Assembly (NCBI GenBank): GCA_036651815.1
Contig: JAVVXB010000013.1
Coordinates: 6,792-70,791 of the forward strand
Direction of reading: 5' to 3'
Length of the DNA: 64,000 nucleotides
DNA from: JAVVXB01 sp036651815
Lineage (GTDB): Bacteria; Bacillota; Clostridia; Christensenellales; CAG-138
Program-made: the position numbers and the translations under genes
Part shown: one piece after another, positions 47,427 through 56,958 of the stretch
How positions within the stretch are numbered: position 1 is the stretch's first letter
How the letters are laid out: each line of letters opens with the position of its first letter
Notes under the pieces: model-generated
The model's input: only the letters and a program-made list of their open reading frames with translations
What the model was told of the DNA's origin: nothing
Database searches by the model: none

Positions 47427-48947
47427 CTATTGTTTTTCAAGAATTACGCAGCCATCTTGTCGCAACAATAGGGAACAACTTTCATCCAATTCAAATTGAT
47501 TCTGCAGATACAAGTCTTCACATGTCACCAAAAGTTCTCCAGAGGGCGTATTTAAAAATTGTTTTGCCCCTCCAATTATACAATTCCAGTCGTAGTAGAG
47601 CTCTCCTAACAGTAGATATTTTTGAACACCACCCGGGCCAACATCAAAATAAACGGTTTTTTCTCGGGTTGCGCAGAGATTAGATTGCTCATGACTCAAT
47701 ATCGTTTGCAATGGATCTTGCTGAGGCGTATGAATTTCACCCCAAGTAAGCGCAATTCCACTCTCCATAAGCAGCATGCAGGCACCAATAATCAAACATT
47801 TCCACAGGAGCATCTTACGGGAGCAACAGCGTATCATCTGCGCAAGCAGCAATGCCGTTACAAGTATGATGGGAAACTCAATTGGAATAACATACCATGG
47901 CAATTTTGTTTTCACAATGGAAAATAATAAGAGTGGGATAATTATCCAAATAAAATATGCAGAAAAATCCACACGGAAACGAGGTATGTCTGGTAGTCTT
48001 CTGTTTTGCTTGGATTCTTCCACACGGAAAAATAAATGTGTTAGGATCGCAACTATTGGTAGAAAACCAGTAACGGACGGTTGCCGAATGAGGCGCTCAA
48101 TATAGTATAAAAACGAACCATCATGCCCTTCAAGCACCTGTACACTGCGGTTAAGCAAATCAACGCGAATCATTTCAGTAAAGAAGCGACTACCGTCATA
48201 CTGCCAGCGGAGTACCACCCATGACAGAATGGGTAAAGCACCAGCCAGAATAAAACCGATCCACTGTTTTAAGGAAAGGCGAAAGATCATCTTGCTCCAA
48301 AGCATATAAATGCCAACCACAGCAACAACAAAAAGCGCATGCCAGCTTTTTGTTAGGAATGCAAGCGAAAATGCCCCGGAGCAAATCATAGGCATCCATG
48401 GCTGTTCATCCATACAAATCATTGCAAGAATAGAAATTACCGTAAACAAGCAAAACAAAGCGTCCGCATCGCCATGCCGTGCAAAATGAGACGTATAAAA
48501 TGGCGAGTTGCAGGCAATTAGGAAAAGTGCGATAATAGATTCGAGATTTCCGTATCTTTTTTTACAAAACCAACCGATCGCAACAGCTGTTAGAAAAAAA
48601 GATGCCGCACTATAAAACCTCATTCCAAACAGATTAAATCCGAATAATTGGTAACCGCCTATAATTGCCCAAAAGCTCAACGGTGGCTTCAAATTATAGT
48701 AGTCGGCTTGATATTGAAAAGTATTTACAACCCAATTCCCGCTTTTCATCATTTCATAGGCAGATATTCCATGTCGCGCTTCGTCCCAATCTTGCGCAGG
48801 CAGCTGACCTAACTTGAAGAAACAGAAAAAACCTATGATCACGATTGCAAGACCTGCAAAAATCCAATAATTTAGTTCGGATAATTGCATTGTTTTAGGA
48901 TTGAGCTGCATTTTGGTATTCATTGGGGAAATCGCATTTCTTTTCAA
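47427..48947 (-). CDS. GT39/PMT-type membrane glycosyltransferase
   Basis: Predicted polyprenyl-phosphate-sugar dependent transferase (ArnT/PMT superfamily), about 506 residues. It has eleven or so membrane helices and the conserved first-loop acidic motif QDWDEARHG, followed by YYNLKPPLSFW, which corresponds to the family KPPL motif. TTG at 48947 is preferred because AGAGGT lies seven bases upstream; the frame extends to an ATG at 49016 without a ribosome site. The nearby phosphomannomutase and GDP-mannose genes suggest, but do not prove, a mannose donor. Confidence 0.85.
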   Translation of the reverse strand: MKRNAISPMNTKMQLNPKTMQLSELNYWIFAGLAIVIIGFFCFFKLGQLPAQDWDEARHGISAYEMMKSGNWVVNTFQYQADYYNLKPPLSFWAIIGGYQLFGFNLFGMRFYSAASFFLTAVAIGWFCKKRYGNLESIIALFLIACNSPFYTSHFARHGDADALFCLFTVISILAMICMDEQPWMPMICSGAFSLAFLTKSWHALFVVAVVGIYMLWSKMIFRLSLKQWIGFILAGALPILSWVVLRWQYDGSRFFTEMIRVDLLNRSVQVLEGHDGSFLYYIERLIRQPSVTGFLPIVAILTHLFFRVEESKQNRRLPDIPRFRVDFSAYFIWIIIPLLLFSIVKTKLPWYVIPIEFPIILVTALLLAQMIRCCSRKMLLWKCLIIGACMLLMESGIALTWGEIHTPQQDPLQTILSHEQSNLCATREKTVYFDVGPGGVQKYLLLGELYYDWNCIIGGAKQFLNTPSGELLVTCEDLYLQNQFELDESCSLLLRQDGCVILEKQ

Positions 48948-49875
48948 ATATATTACCTCTAAAAAACTGAATAGTCGCCATGAACAAATCACATAAAAGC
49001 CAGATAGCCCGATCATAGATCGCTTATGGAAAAGTGATTATCACCCGAAATATATAGAATGTTTGTAGGAGCTCAGCTACTTGATCACAATACCCCGACA
49101 AAATTTTACAATATATGACCATTAAAATTAACGTTACGACAATCGTATGGTTAGCGGAGTGTCATTGTGAACAAAGGCTACCATGCACGCAACGTTTATC
49201 ATGTAACTATAAATTATACCATAATAATTGTATCATTTCACTCAATCATCACAATGCATCCGGAGTGATGAGCAGTCATTAAAAGTCACACTTGAAAGGA
49301 ACAGTCATGCATGATACGATTATTGATTGCCAACGTCTTGCTTTCAGCCTGAACCATGACTTTTTTTCTGGCAGAGTTTTCTCAAGCAAATGCCCAAAAT
49401 TCAGTAAGAATGCAACGTCCGAAATCAGCTTCTTGCAGAGGTTGAAGCCCATGAATTATCGCTATTGCAAATTACATCTTACATGTTTTCAACGGACAAG
49501 TGAGCAACTTTTGCAGCAGATATATCTGCTGCATCTTTTCAATCCCCATTGGCAGACGTCTCTGTTTCCTATTTGGAAAATAGGGACGAATCAATACAAT
49601 CCATCTTTACCGGAAAACAATCTCAACCATGACATTTACAAGCTATTCCTAGTTAGACTATTTGGTCGTGCGCTGTACGTAATATCTGAATAGGTCTACT
49701 AAGGCATGACTTCCGCTCCCTTTTATTGATTCTATTATACAATGTGATAGGGCAGGATTCAACCAGAAAGTCCCTTGGACTCGTATGAACTTGTTTTGAT
49801 CAAAACATCAACCAAGCATGGATGGCAATCCAAATCCAGTTGCCTTCATTTTGGTAATATGTTAATATTAAAACA
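48948..49875. other. non-coding or degenerate stretch with a 20-bp palindrome
   Basis: About 930 bases between divergent genes. A 133-codon plus-strand frame (49292-49693) has a modest AAAGGA site but no family likeness and odd composition, so I do not call it. A perfect palindrome at 49513-49532 is listed separately. No RNA gene or transposase block was found. The DNA is visibly AT-richer than the window's first half. Confidence 0.45.
49513..49532. repeat. perfect 20-bp palindrome
   Basis: GCAGCAGATATATCTGCTGC reads the same on both strands. The flanks extend the symmetry weakly, with TTTT before it and CTTTTC after it. It could be a terminator-like hairpin with a tiny loop or a dimeric protein site. 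Confidence 0.6.
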
Positions 49876-51534
49876 ATGAATAAAATATATGATAAAACGC
49901 AGCAAGCATACTTCGACTGGTGCAACAATCCCTATTATGATGTTGCTACGCGTGAAGAATTGCATAACTTAATGGATTCAAACGATATTGAAGATCGCTT
50001 CTGCTGCGACCTTTGTTTTGGTACGGGTGGTTTGCGCGGCATCATGGGTGCTGGCACCAATCGAATCAATACCTACACCATCAGAAAGGTTGCCTATGGT
50101 ATTGCTTCATATGTGTTAGACCTTTACCCGATTGGCGCTTCAGTCGTTGTCGCTTTTGACACTAGGCTGCATTCACACGAATATGCATCTGAAATTGCCG
50201 CTGTACTTTCAGCACACAATATCGCTGTACACCTGTTTGGCGAACCGGTACCAACTCCGTTGCTCTCCTTTGCAACTTGGCATCTCGGTGCAAGCGCTGG
50301 TATTATGATTACTGCCAGTCATAACCCAAAAGAGTACAACGGTATCAAAATATATGATGCTGACGGCGTGCAGCTTGTGCCTACCAAGGTCACTGAAGCG
50401 ATCAAGTGGATTCAAACCGTCGACGCCTGCCCACCTGCAGCTTCACCTGTATCTATGCTGATTGTACCCGTATGTACATCAATCTTCTCTGACTTTCTGC
50501 AATCGGTGCTGACACAATCAAGAAATCGGTTACACAATGCCGCGCTCAACGTTGTGTATACGCCGCTGCATGGTGCCGGCTTGTCTCTTATCACTAAGAT
50601 ACTACAAATGGATGGGATTACTCATGTCACGGTTGTGCCGGAACAACGCGAACCAAACGGATATTTTCCGACGGTTCCTACTCCGAATCCAGAAGATCCG
50701 CATGCGCTGGAGCTGGCCATTCAAATGGGCATCTCTTCTGGCGCAGATATTGTATTAGGTACTGATGCAGACAGCGACCGACTTGGCATAGGCGTGCTGC
50801 ATAATGGTGCGTTTCAACTCCTAACCGGCAATCAGATCGGTGCATTGTTGCTGCATTTTCTTCTGGAATTTGAACCTTCTGGACAGCTTCCCGGTGCAAT
50901 GCTCATAAAAACCATTGTCACTGGGGCATTAGGCACGGAGATTGCGACGCATCATGGGATTCAAGTTATCGAAACTCCTGTGGGTTTCAAATATATTGGT
51001 GAGCAGGTTGTCAAATGCCTTGCTTGCTCCAACAACCGCTTTCTGATGGCCTATGAGGAGAGCTTTGGATTTTTGGTTGGCACTCATGCTCGTGATAAGG
51101 ATGCCGTTGTTGCAGCCATGTTGATCTGTGAAGCGACAGCATACTGGAAAGCACAGAGAAAAACACTTATTGACGTACTGAATGAGTTGTATGCCCAGTA
51201 TGGCTATTTTCTGGATGCTCTGCAAACTTTTACGTGCCCGGGCTCTTTAGGCGCGGAAGAAATCCAGTCCGCCATGCTTACGCTCCGCACACTTGGCATG
51301 GAGGTTTATCCGGGATGTATACAAGTAATCGACTATTTGTGTGCGTCGGATTCTTTTCCTGCGGAAAATGTGTTAAAATGGCTACTGCCAGATGGCTCTT
51401 GGTTTGCTGCGCGTCCGTCAGGCACTGAGCCGAAAATTAAATTTTACTTTTCGATTCGTGGACAGAATGAAGTCGATGCAGTACAGCGACTTGACTCGCT
51501 GAAAACTGCGCTGTTTGCGCATTTGAATCATTAG
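49876..51534 (+). CDS. phosphohexomutase (phosphomannomutase/phosphoglucomutase)
   Basis: Interconverts hexose 6- and 1-phosphates. The 552-residue product has the phosphoserine loop TASHNPKEYNGIK (about 140-152), the metal loop GTDADSDRLGIG near 296-307, the sugar-binding loop YEESFGFLVG near 395-404, and the phosphate loop RPSGTEPKIKFY near 514-525. The length fits the PgcA/ManB type. The adjacent GDP-mannose pyrophosphorylase gene, 16 bases downstream, suggests mannose 1-phosphate as the main product. A mutase with both specificities is common. Confidence 0.92.
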   Translation: MNKIYDKTQQAYFDWCNNPYYDVATREELHNLMDSNDIEDRFCCDLCFGTGGLRGIMGAGTNRINTYTIRKVAYGIASYVLDLYPIGASVVVAFDTRLHSHEYASEIAAVLSAHNIAVHLFGEPVPTPLLSFATWHLGASAGIMITASHNPKEYNGIKIYDADGVQLVPTKVTEAIKWIQTVDACPPAASPVSMLIVPVCTSIFSDFLQSVLTQSRNRLHNAALNVVYTPLHGAGLSLITKILQMDGITHVTVVPEQREPNGYFPTVPTPNPEDPHALELAIQMGISSGADIVLGTDADSDRLGIGVLHNGAFQLLTGNQIGALLLHFLLEFEPSGQLPGAMLIKTIVTGALGTEIATHHGIQVIETPVGFKYIGEQVVKCLACSNNRFLMAYEESFGFLVGTHARDKDAVVAAMLICEATAYWKAQRKTLIDVLNELYAQYGYFLDALQTFTCPGSLGAEEIQSAMLTLRTLGMEVYPGCIQVIDYLCASDSFPAENVLKWLLPDGSWFAARPSGTEPKIKFYFSIRGQNEVDAVQRLDSLKTALFAHLNH

Positions 51535-51550
51535 GGGGAAAAAATCATTC

Positions 51551-52900
51551 ATGCAAATTATCCTGCTCTCCGGCGGCTCCGGAAAACGCTTGTGGCCGCT
51601 ATCCAATGATGCACGTTCTAAACAATTTCTGAAGCTATTGGTTAATGATAACGGTCAATATGAATCCATGCTCCAACGCGTCTATCGACAGATTAAGCAG
51701 GTTATTCCAAACGCAAATGTTCTAATTGCTACGGGTGCATCTCAAATTGATTCCATACGTGGCCAGCTTGGAGATTGCGTGGATGTGCTTACGGAGCCTT
51801 CTCGTCGCAACACCTATCCGGCGATTGCGCTATCGGTTGCTTATCTAGCAATGCAAAAGCATCTATCGGAAGATGAACCGGTGCTGGTCATGCCGGTAGA
51901 CCCTTGCACGGAGCTTTCCTATTTTGACATCTTGGTACAGATGAAACTTGCTGTGGACACTAACGTTGCCGACATGGTGCTGATGGGTATCCAGCCAACC
52001 TATCCATCCGAAAAATACGGCTATATTCTGACTGATTCGGTGGCATCAAAAACGAATGGTACGGTCATCTATTCTGTTAAAGCATTCCGCGAAAAGCCAA
52101 CGACTGCGGACGCGGCCAAACTGATCCAAGACGGCGCGTTTTGGAACGGTGGTGTATTTGCGTTCAAAATTGGTTATATGATGAAGCTGCTTCGAAAGAC
52201 CTGCACATTCCAGTCCTTTGAAGAATTGTATGGGTTCTATGATCATCTTAAAAAGATCAGCTTTGATTATGAGATTGTAGAAAAAGCAGACTCAGTTGCA
52301 ATGATTCCCTTCTCCGGCAAATGGAAGGATCTTGGAACATGGAACACGCTGACAGAAGAAATGGGCTGCAATAGCATTGGAACGGTTGTCATGGGTGAAG
52401 GCACTGAGCAAACAACCGTAATCAACGAAACCGGACTGCCCGTTATTGTGCTGGGCGCAAAAAACATGATTGTCGCTGCCAGCCCAGACGGAATTCTGAT
52501 ATCCGATAAAGAAACCAGTTCGTTTCTCAAGCCTTATGCGGAGGATTTTAGTGACCGGCCTATGTATGAAGAGCGCCGCTGGGGTGAATACCGCGTGATT
52601 GACTATACTCGATACGACGATAGTATTCGCTCCCTCACAAAGCATATGTATATGAAGTCCGGCAAATCCATCAGCTATCAGCTACATCATCAGCGAGACG
52701 AGATTTGGACGATCGTCCACGGCTCCGGTGAGCTTGTGCTGGATGGTCATACACGTAATGTCAAGCGCGGTGACATTGTCTACATCACCGCCGGTCAGAA
52801 TCATGGGATGCGCGCCATCACCGATCTACACTTTATCGAGGTACAAACTGGAATGCAATTGGTTGAAGAGGATATTGAACGAACAGAATGGACGTGGTAA
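51551..52900 (+). CDS. manC: mannose-1-phosphate guanylyltransferase (ManC/CpsB type)
   Basis: Makes GDP-mannose from mannose 1-phosphate and GTP, possibly also isomerising mannose 6-phosphate. The 449-residue product has the pyrophosphorylase signature LSGGSGKRLWPLS (5-17), FxEKP-type FREKPT near 177-182, and FWNGGVFAF near 196-204. A C-terminal cupin (about 335-445) has the isomerase-like motifs YQLHHQRDEIWTIVHGSGEL in parts. GGGGG lies before ATG at 51551. With the preceding mutase it forms a GDP-mannose module. Confidence 0.93.
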   Translation: MQIILLSGGSGKRLWPLSNDARSKQFLKLLVNDNGQYESMLQRVYRQIKQVIPNANVLIATGASQIDSIRGQLGDCVDVLTEPSRRNTYPAIALSVAYLAMQKHLSEDEPVLVMPVDPCTELSYFDILVQMKLAVDTNVADMVLMGIQPTYPSEKYGYILTDSVASKTNGTVIYSVKAFREKPTTADAAKLIQDGAFWNGGVFAFKIGYMMKLLRKTCTFQSFEELYGFYDHLKKISFDYEIVEKADSVAMIPFSGKWKDLGTWNTLTEEMGCNSIGTVVMGEGTEQTTVINETGLPVIVLGAKNMIVAASPDGILISDKETSSFLKPYAEDFSDRPMYEERRWGEYRVIDYTRYDDSIRSLTKHMYMKSGKSISYQLHHQRDEIWTIVHGSGELVLDGHTRNVKRGDIVYITAGQNHGMRAITDLHFIEVQTGMQLVEEDIERTEWTW

Positions 52901-53007
52901 TGCTGGGGTAATTCAGATGCAGTGTAGCCTGAGCTGCTTCAATAAAACCGAGACACCTGTAAAAGAAGAATAGTAAAATGTAATAAAGCAGGAGAGATTT
53001 AATAGCG

Positions 53008-53430
53008 ATGAAAGCGAAAAGTTTGGCTGTTGCTATCTCTGCGGGGCTAGAATGCTGTTGACATCTGAGAATTTCGGATTTGACAACGTTGGAAGAACTC
53101 ATTGACGTAGTTCTGAAAGCATTTGTTTTTATCAACGACCATGCTCCTGCATTTTTCATGAACAACATGGACGCGGACCGAAAGCAATTGTTATTATGTT
53201 GACTTTGTTGACGAGGACAATGAAGTCTGTCATACCTGTGATTACACTTTCGAAAAGGCAAGGTTGCTTGTCGATCATAATTTGCATGTGCTTTCGACTT
53301 CGACGATAATTGTGCGTTCCGATGTCGCATGCTCAGGATTCTTGATGAGCAAACGGATATTCCGGCGATCCTTCGCGAAAAAGGTGAGCCGCCAGTTCGA
53401 TTTGCTCCATGGGAGGACGATGACGTTTGA
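53008..53430 (+). pseudogene. decayed pRiA4b ORF-3-like protein
   Basis: Blocks of the plasmid pRiA4b ORF-3-like family (Pfam IS1096_Tnp_R) are readable in order but in different frames. They are LRISDLTTLEELIDVVLKAF and NDHAPAFFMNN near 53060-53170, YYVDFVDEDNEVCHTCDYT near 53190-53250, and FACAFDFDDN plus RMLRILDEQTDIPAILREKG near 53282-53400, ending WEDDDV and TGA at 53428-53430. At least two frameshifts and internal stops break it. ATG at 53008 follows AGGAGAG. Its former role is unknown; such genes are common accessory genes in clostridia. Confidence 0.68.
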
Positions 53431-53456
53431 TGTTAACTTTCGTGTGATCAAAACGT

Positions 53457-54119
53457 TTAGATCGAATCCTCAAGAATATTTTTTTCCGGTAAAAAGTTTC
53501 CCATCCATAGAACGGTTAAAAATCCATCGGCAACGCGAATCTCTGCTCGTTTTCCGGTAAACTCATTGCTAATGCCGATGGGAAATGTACCAGCTAGCTC
53601 GACATGCCAAAGTGGATAGAGCAACCCATTCAGCGTTACGCCGCGGGCAATGCCGTTGAGTGCAAATATCGAGATGATACCATGAGAATCTGCATCAAAA
53701 CACACACTTCCATTTTTCACAACGGTTGCAGACTCTGTTTCCCCGAGCAGTATCCCTGTTGCTTCATGCTCCGCAAGATAACTGAGAGCTTGTAGGTTCG
53801 CAACGGAATGATCCAGCCTACCCCCCAGGCCGCCATACAATCGAAAAGAACGATAACCTTCCTTAAGACCGATTTTGATGGCTAGCATCATATCCGTGTC
53901 ATTTTTCATAGATGAATGGCGTATCACGTTGTCGCCAATCGGCACGGTTCCTAGTGAATCAAAATCGCCGACGATCCAGTCAGGCTTTATGTTCATGCGC
54001 TGAAGTGTGGCATACCCTGCATCTGCAGCAATGACACAATCACTGAGTTGAGGTGTAATCAAACGATCTGTCTCAAACGCGCCTACAATATAGCAAATAC
54101 TCATGGTTTTACAGTACAT
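53457..54119 (-). CDS. thiN: thiamine pyrophosphokinase
   Basis: Transfers pyrophosphate from ATP to thiamine, giving the cofactor thiamine diphosphate. The 220-residue product has CVIAADAGYATLQRMNIKPDWIVGDFDS (split at about 28-55), HSSMKNDTDMMLAI near 68-81 and LYGGLGGRLDHSVANLQ near 94-110, all typical of the N-terminal catalytic domain. The C-terminal half (about 135-215) is the thiamine-binding domain. The start may be ATG at 54119 or 54104. No TPP riboswitch was seen, in keeping with a salvage enzyme. Confidence 0.9.
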   Translation of the reverse strand: MYCKTMSICYIVGAFETDRLITPQLSDCVIAADAGYATLQRMNIKPDWIVGDFDSLGTVPIGDNVIRHSSMKNDTDMMLAIKIGLKEGYRSFRLYGGLGGRLDHSVANLQALSYLAEHEATGILLGETESATVVKNGSVCFDADSHGIISIFALNGIARGVTLNGLLYPLWHVELAGTFPIGISNEFTGKRAEIRVADGFLTVLWMGNFLPEKNILEDSI

Positions 54120-54270
54120 CCTTCTGCATCATCACGCTTCTGAATATTTTGAAACTTGCCGATATTTCAAAAGTGATCTATAGCACAAAAGCAATCGCGC
54201 TTCAATATGATTTCCATACAACAATCCAATAACCGACGGCTGCATGGCGTAACCATGTGCCACGGGTTCT

Positions 54271-55212
54271 CTAATACATTTTTTTCTTTATAAAAAACAA
54301 GGCTACAATCACACTTAATGCAATCGAAATCAATATAATCAAGGGGAAACCGTACCAAACATTGGAAAACGGCATTCCATCCATTGAAACGTTCATTCCG
54401 TAAGCGCTGAAAATCATCGTTGGAACGGACAGCACGATGGTGACAATGGCAAGAAATTTCATCACAATATTTAAATTATTGGAAATTACCGACGCAAACG
54501 CATCCATCATGCCGCTTAGAATCCCACTATAGATATTAGCCATTTCAATGGCCTGCCGGTTTTCTACAATTACATCCTCAAGCAGATCGGTATCTTCCGG
54601 ATATTTTTTAACGCTTTCGACCTTAAGTAGTTTTTCGAGGACAACCTCGTTGGACCGCAAAGAGGTTGTGAAATACACAAGGCTCTTTTCCAATTCCAAC
54701 AGCTCAATCAATTCCCGGTTCTGCGTAGAATCGTGCAGCTTCCGTTCCACTTCCTCACTTTTTTTATCGATGGAACGAAGATATTGCAAGTAAAGAGATG
54801 CGTTTCGATACAGGATTTGCAGCACAAAGCGGGTCTTCATATGCGTATGGAATTCATGGGAACGTTTATTTTTCATAGCGCTGAGCACTGGCGTTTCTTC
54901 GAGGCAAATCGTAATAATTGCTTCTTTGGTCAAGATGATGCCAAGAGGCTCAGTCACATACCAATCTTTGTCGTTCCGCCTTTCAATAGACGGAATATCC
55001 ACAAGAACCATGGTATAGTTATCCTCGGATTCAATGCGGGATCGTTCCTCCTCGTCCAAGGCTGCACGCAAATCGTCTGGTTCAATTTCATAACGATTCG
55101 CAATCTCTAAAAGCTCTGCTTCGGTCGGTTTGATGAGTGAAATCCAGCAGTCCTTTTCGGGCACATCGATTGTACGCATCCCATCGGTGAAGGTTTTGAA
55201 AATTTTGATCAT
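54271..55212 (-). CDS. corA: CorA-family divalent cation transporter
   Basis: Predicted Mg2+/Co2+ channel of 313 residues. A large cytoplasmic N-terminal domain (1-245) precedes two C-terminal membrane helices (about 250-270 and 285-308). The pore-entry GMN motif is present at 272-274 (YGMN). AAGGAGC precedes ATG at 55212. The gene is monocistronic. A small hairpin with CCGCA / TGCGG lies just upstream, but the conserved M-box features were not recognised. Confidence 0.92.
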   Translation of the reverse strand: MIKIFKTFTDGMRTIDVPEKDCWISLIKPTEAELLEIANRYEIEPDDLRAALDEEERSRIESEDNYTMVLVDIPSIERRNDKDWYVTEPLGIILTKEAIITICLEETPVLSAMKNKRSHEFHTHMKTRFVLQILYRNASLYLQYLRSIDKKSEEVERKLHDSTQNRELIELLELEKSLVYFTTSLRSNEVVLEKLLKVESVKKYPEDTDLLEDVIVENRQAIEMANIYSGILSGMMDAFASVISNNLNIVMKFLAIVTIVLSVPTMIFSAYGMNVSMDGMPFSNVWYGFPLIILISIALSVIVALFFIKKKMY

Positions 55213-55451
55213 TCTTTGCTCCTTTCGACGGCCGCATGCTGCGGACGTACAAAGAACATCCGAACACTTGGCTAATGGTCGTTTGTAATTAGTATTCTAC
55301 TTTGTCCTGGTTCGGAATCCAAAATTCTTATACCCCCTTTTGCACGGTTCATTTGCATTGCGATATTTTATAATTATAACAGATTCAACCAACATTGGAT
55401 ACTATGCAGTCAATTCAATCAATAAATTGTCAGCTTAAGTGGGAATTCGTC

Positions 55452-55857
55452 TAGATACTGTTGACACGAGTTACATTAAAATGGCACACCATATAACAAT
55501 ACATCGAATTTGAACTGCAGCAACAAAGGATGCTGTATGTTTTGCATACCGTGTAGCGATTCCACGCCGGCGTTGCGCCAACGGCGAAACCGCTGGTAGA
55601 CGGAGTTCCGGTTTTCGTACTGCGGCGGCAGATCTCGCCACGTCGCACCTGTTCGCAAAACCCAGAACACCCCATTTAGAAAACGTCGATTATCTTCGGC
55701 AATTCGCCCAATTGACCACGTTGGTCTGGTAAGAGCGGCGCAAGAATGTTCCACATTGCATTGCTTATATCGTGGCTGTTTTGCTGATTTTCCATCTTGA
55801 AGAACCTTTCGCCTTAATACTTTTATTATATCACTTGATTCGTGTCAACATTATCTA
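55452..55857. mobile_element. 406-bp IS5-type element, internally deleted, TIRs intact
   Basis: The ends form 20-bp terminal inverted repeats matching at 18 positions: TAGATACTGTTGACACGAGT (55452-55471) and the complement at 55838-55857. The central 11 bases TGTTGACACGA are identical. Inside lies the N-terminal third of an IS5-family transposase on the minus strand. A TA duplication at both outer ends is possible. The element is a non-autonomous derivative that could have been moved by a full-length relative, comparable to a MITE. Confidence 0.8.
55476..55795 (-). pseudogene. N-terminal fragment of an IS5-family transposase
   Basis: Minus-strand translation from ATG at 55795 gives NAMWNILAPLLPDQRGQLGE, then one frameshift, then EDNRRFLNGVFWVLRTGATW (followed by RDLPPQYENRNSVYQRFRRW), the standard opening of IS5/IS402-type transposases (DUF4096). 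The sequence stops before any catalytic DDE residue. It lies wholly inside the inverted repeats of the 406-bp element. Confidence 0.85.
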
Positions 55858-56263
55858 ACCGCCACAACCTATATTTTGACGATACTTTGACTGTGACGAA
55901 AAAAATAGTGGGCAATCAAACCAATGCTGGCAAGGCTGCCCACACGTTCGTAGTAATCAAGATTAGCTTTAGTCGCATCAATTTAGACGTACTAAGGGGT
56001 TGCTTATTATGTTCTATATTTCATTTACACTTTTTCTTTTGCATACTTCCGACATTAGAAATATAATAAACTTGATGAAGGTGTACAAATATGGAGTATA
56101 TCACAACAAAATAGACCGCAAAAAAAGTGGATGATCACTCAAAGAATGGTGGGGTCCATTGCTCTGACGGATGGATTTTGGGCGCAGAGAAAAAAGCAAA
56201 GCACATGGCTGATTCCATAAGGTGCGGAAAAGCCTGTCTATGGGCGCAGAAAGGAGAGCAAGC

Positions 56264-56950
56264 ATGAATGAAATTTTACTTCTGGAGGATGATTTAAGCT
56301 TGATTAGCGGACTATCCTTTGCACTTAAAAAGGAAGGTTTTGCATTAGACATTGCAAGAACAATCAGCGAAGCAACTGAAATATGGACAGACAAAAAATA
56401 TGACTTACTCATTTTAGATGTTTCTCTGCCAGATGGTTCCGGTTTTGAAATATGCAAAAGGGTACGCCAAGTTTCTAAAGTGCCAATTATTTTTTTAACT
56501 GCCTCCGATGAGGAAATCAACGTTATCATGGGGCTCGACATAGGCGGCGATGATTACATTACAAAGCCCTTTAAGTTGGGCGTGTTGATGTCAAGAATGA
56601 ACGCTTTGCTTCGCCGTGCAAAAGATTTCAACACAGCGGATACGGTGCTTGACTCAAATGGCATTGAAGTGCTGCTGTTAAAGAGACAAGTCTTTAAAAA
56701 CAAAGAACCTTTGGACTTGACAGCGGCAGAATATAAACTGCTCTGTTTGTTCATGCAAACGCCCAATGCGATACTTTCACAAGAACAAATTTTAGACAAG
56801 CTATGGGATTGCGACGGCAATTATGTAGACAGCAATACGCTATCGGTATATATTCGCAGACTGCGTATGAAAATTGAAAATAACCCAAGTGAGCCACAAA
56901 TGCTTTTAACGGTCAGACGTATGGGCTACAAATGGAATGTCATTGGGTGA
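56264..56950 (+). CDS. OmpR-family response regulator (VncR-like)
   Basis: DNA-binding response regulator of 228 residues. The receiver domain (1-115) has phospho-acceptor Asp52 in LILDVSLPDG and the Thr/Lys pair in IIFLTAS and DYITKPF. The winged-helix domain (about 130-226) ends with the usual TVRRMGYKW. ATG at 56264 follows AAAGGAGAGC; a longer frame is without homology. The histidine kinase gene begins eight bases after it, and ABC transporter genes follow, the layout of antimicrobial-peptide sensing and export systems. Confidence 0.92.
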   Translation: MNEILLLEDDLSLISGLSFALKKEGFALDIARTISEATEIWTDKKYDLLILDVSLPDGSGFEICKRVRQVSKVPIIFLTASDEEINVIMGLDIGGDDYITKPFKLGVLMSRMNALLRRAKDFNTADTVLDSNGIEVLLLKRQVFKNKEPLDLTAAEYKLLCLFMQTPNAILSQEQILDKLWDCDGNYVDSNTLSVYIRRLRMKIENNPSEPQMLLTVRRMGYKWNVIG

Positions 56951-56958
56951 GGTGCGAG

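Noticed and set aside
49292..49693. 133-codon frame between the glycosyltransferase and the mutase
   Set aside because: No family, an unusual residue mix, and an embedded palindrome; more likely chance.
55213..55440. M-box (Mg2+) riboswitch in front of corA
   Set aside because: Only a small hairpin is visible; the conserved M-box core was not recognised. An Rfam search would settle it.
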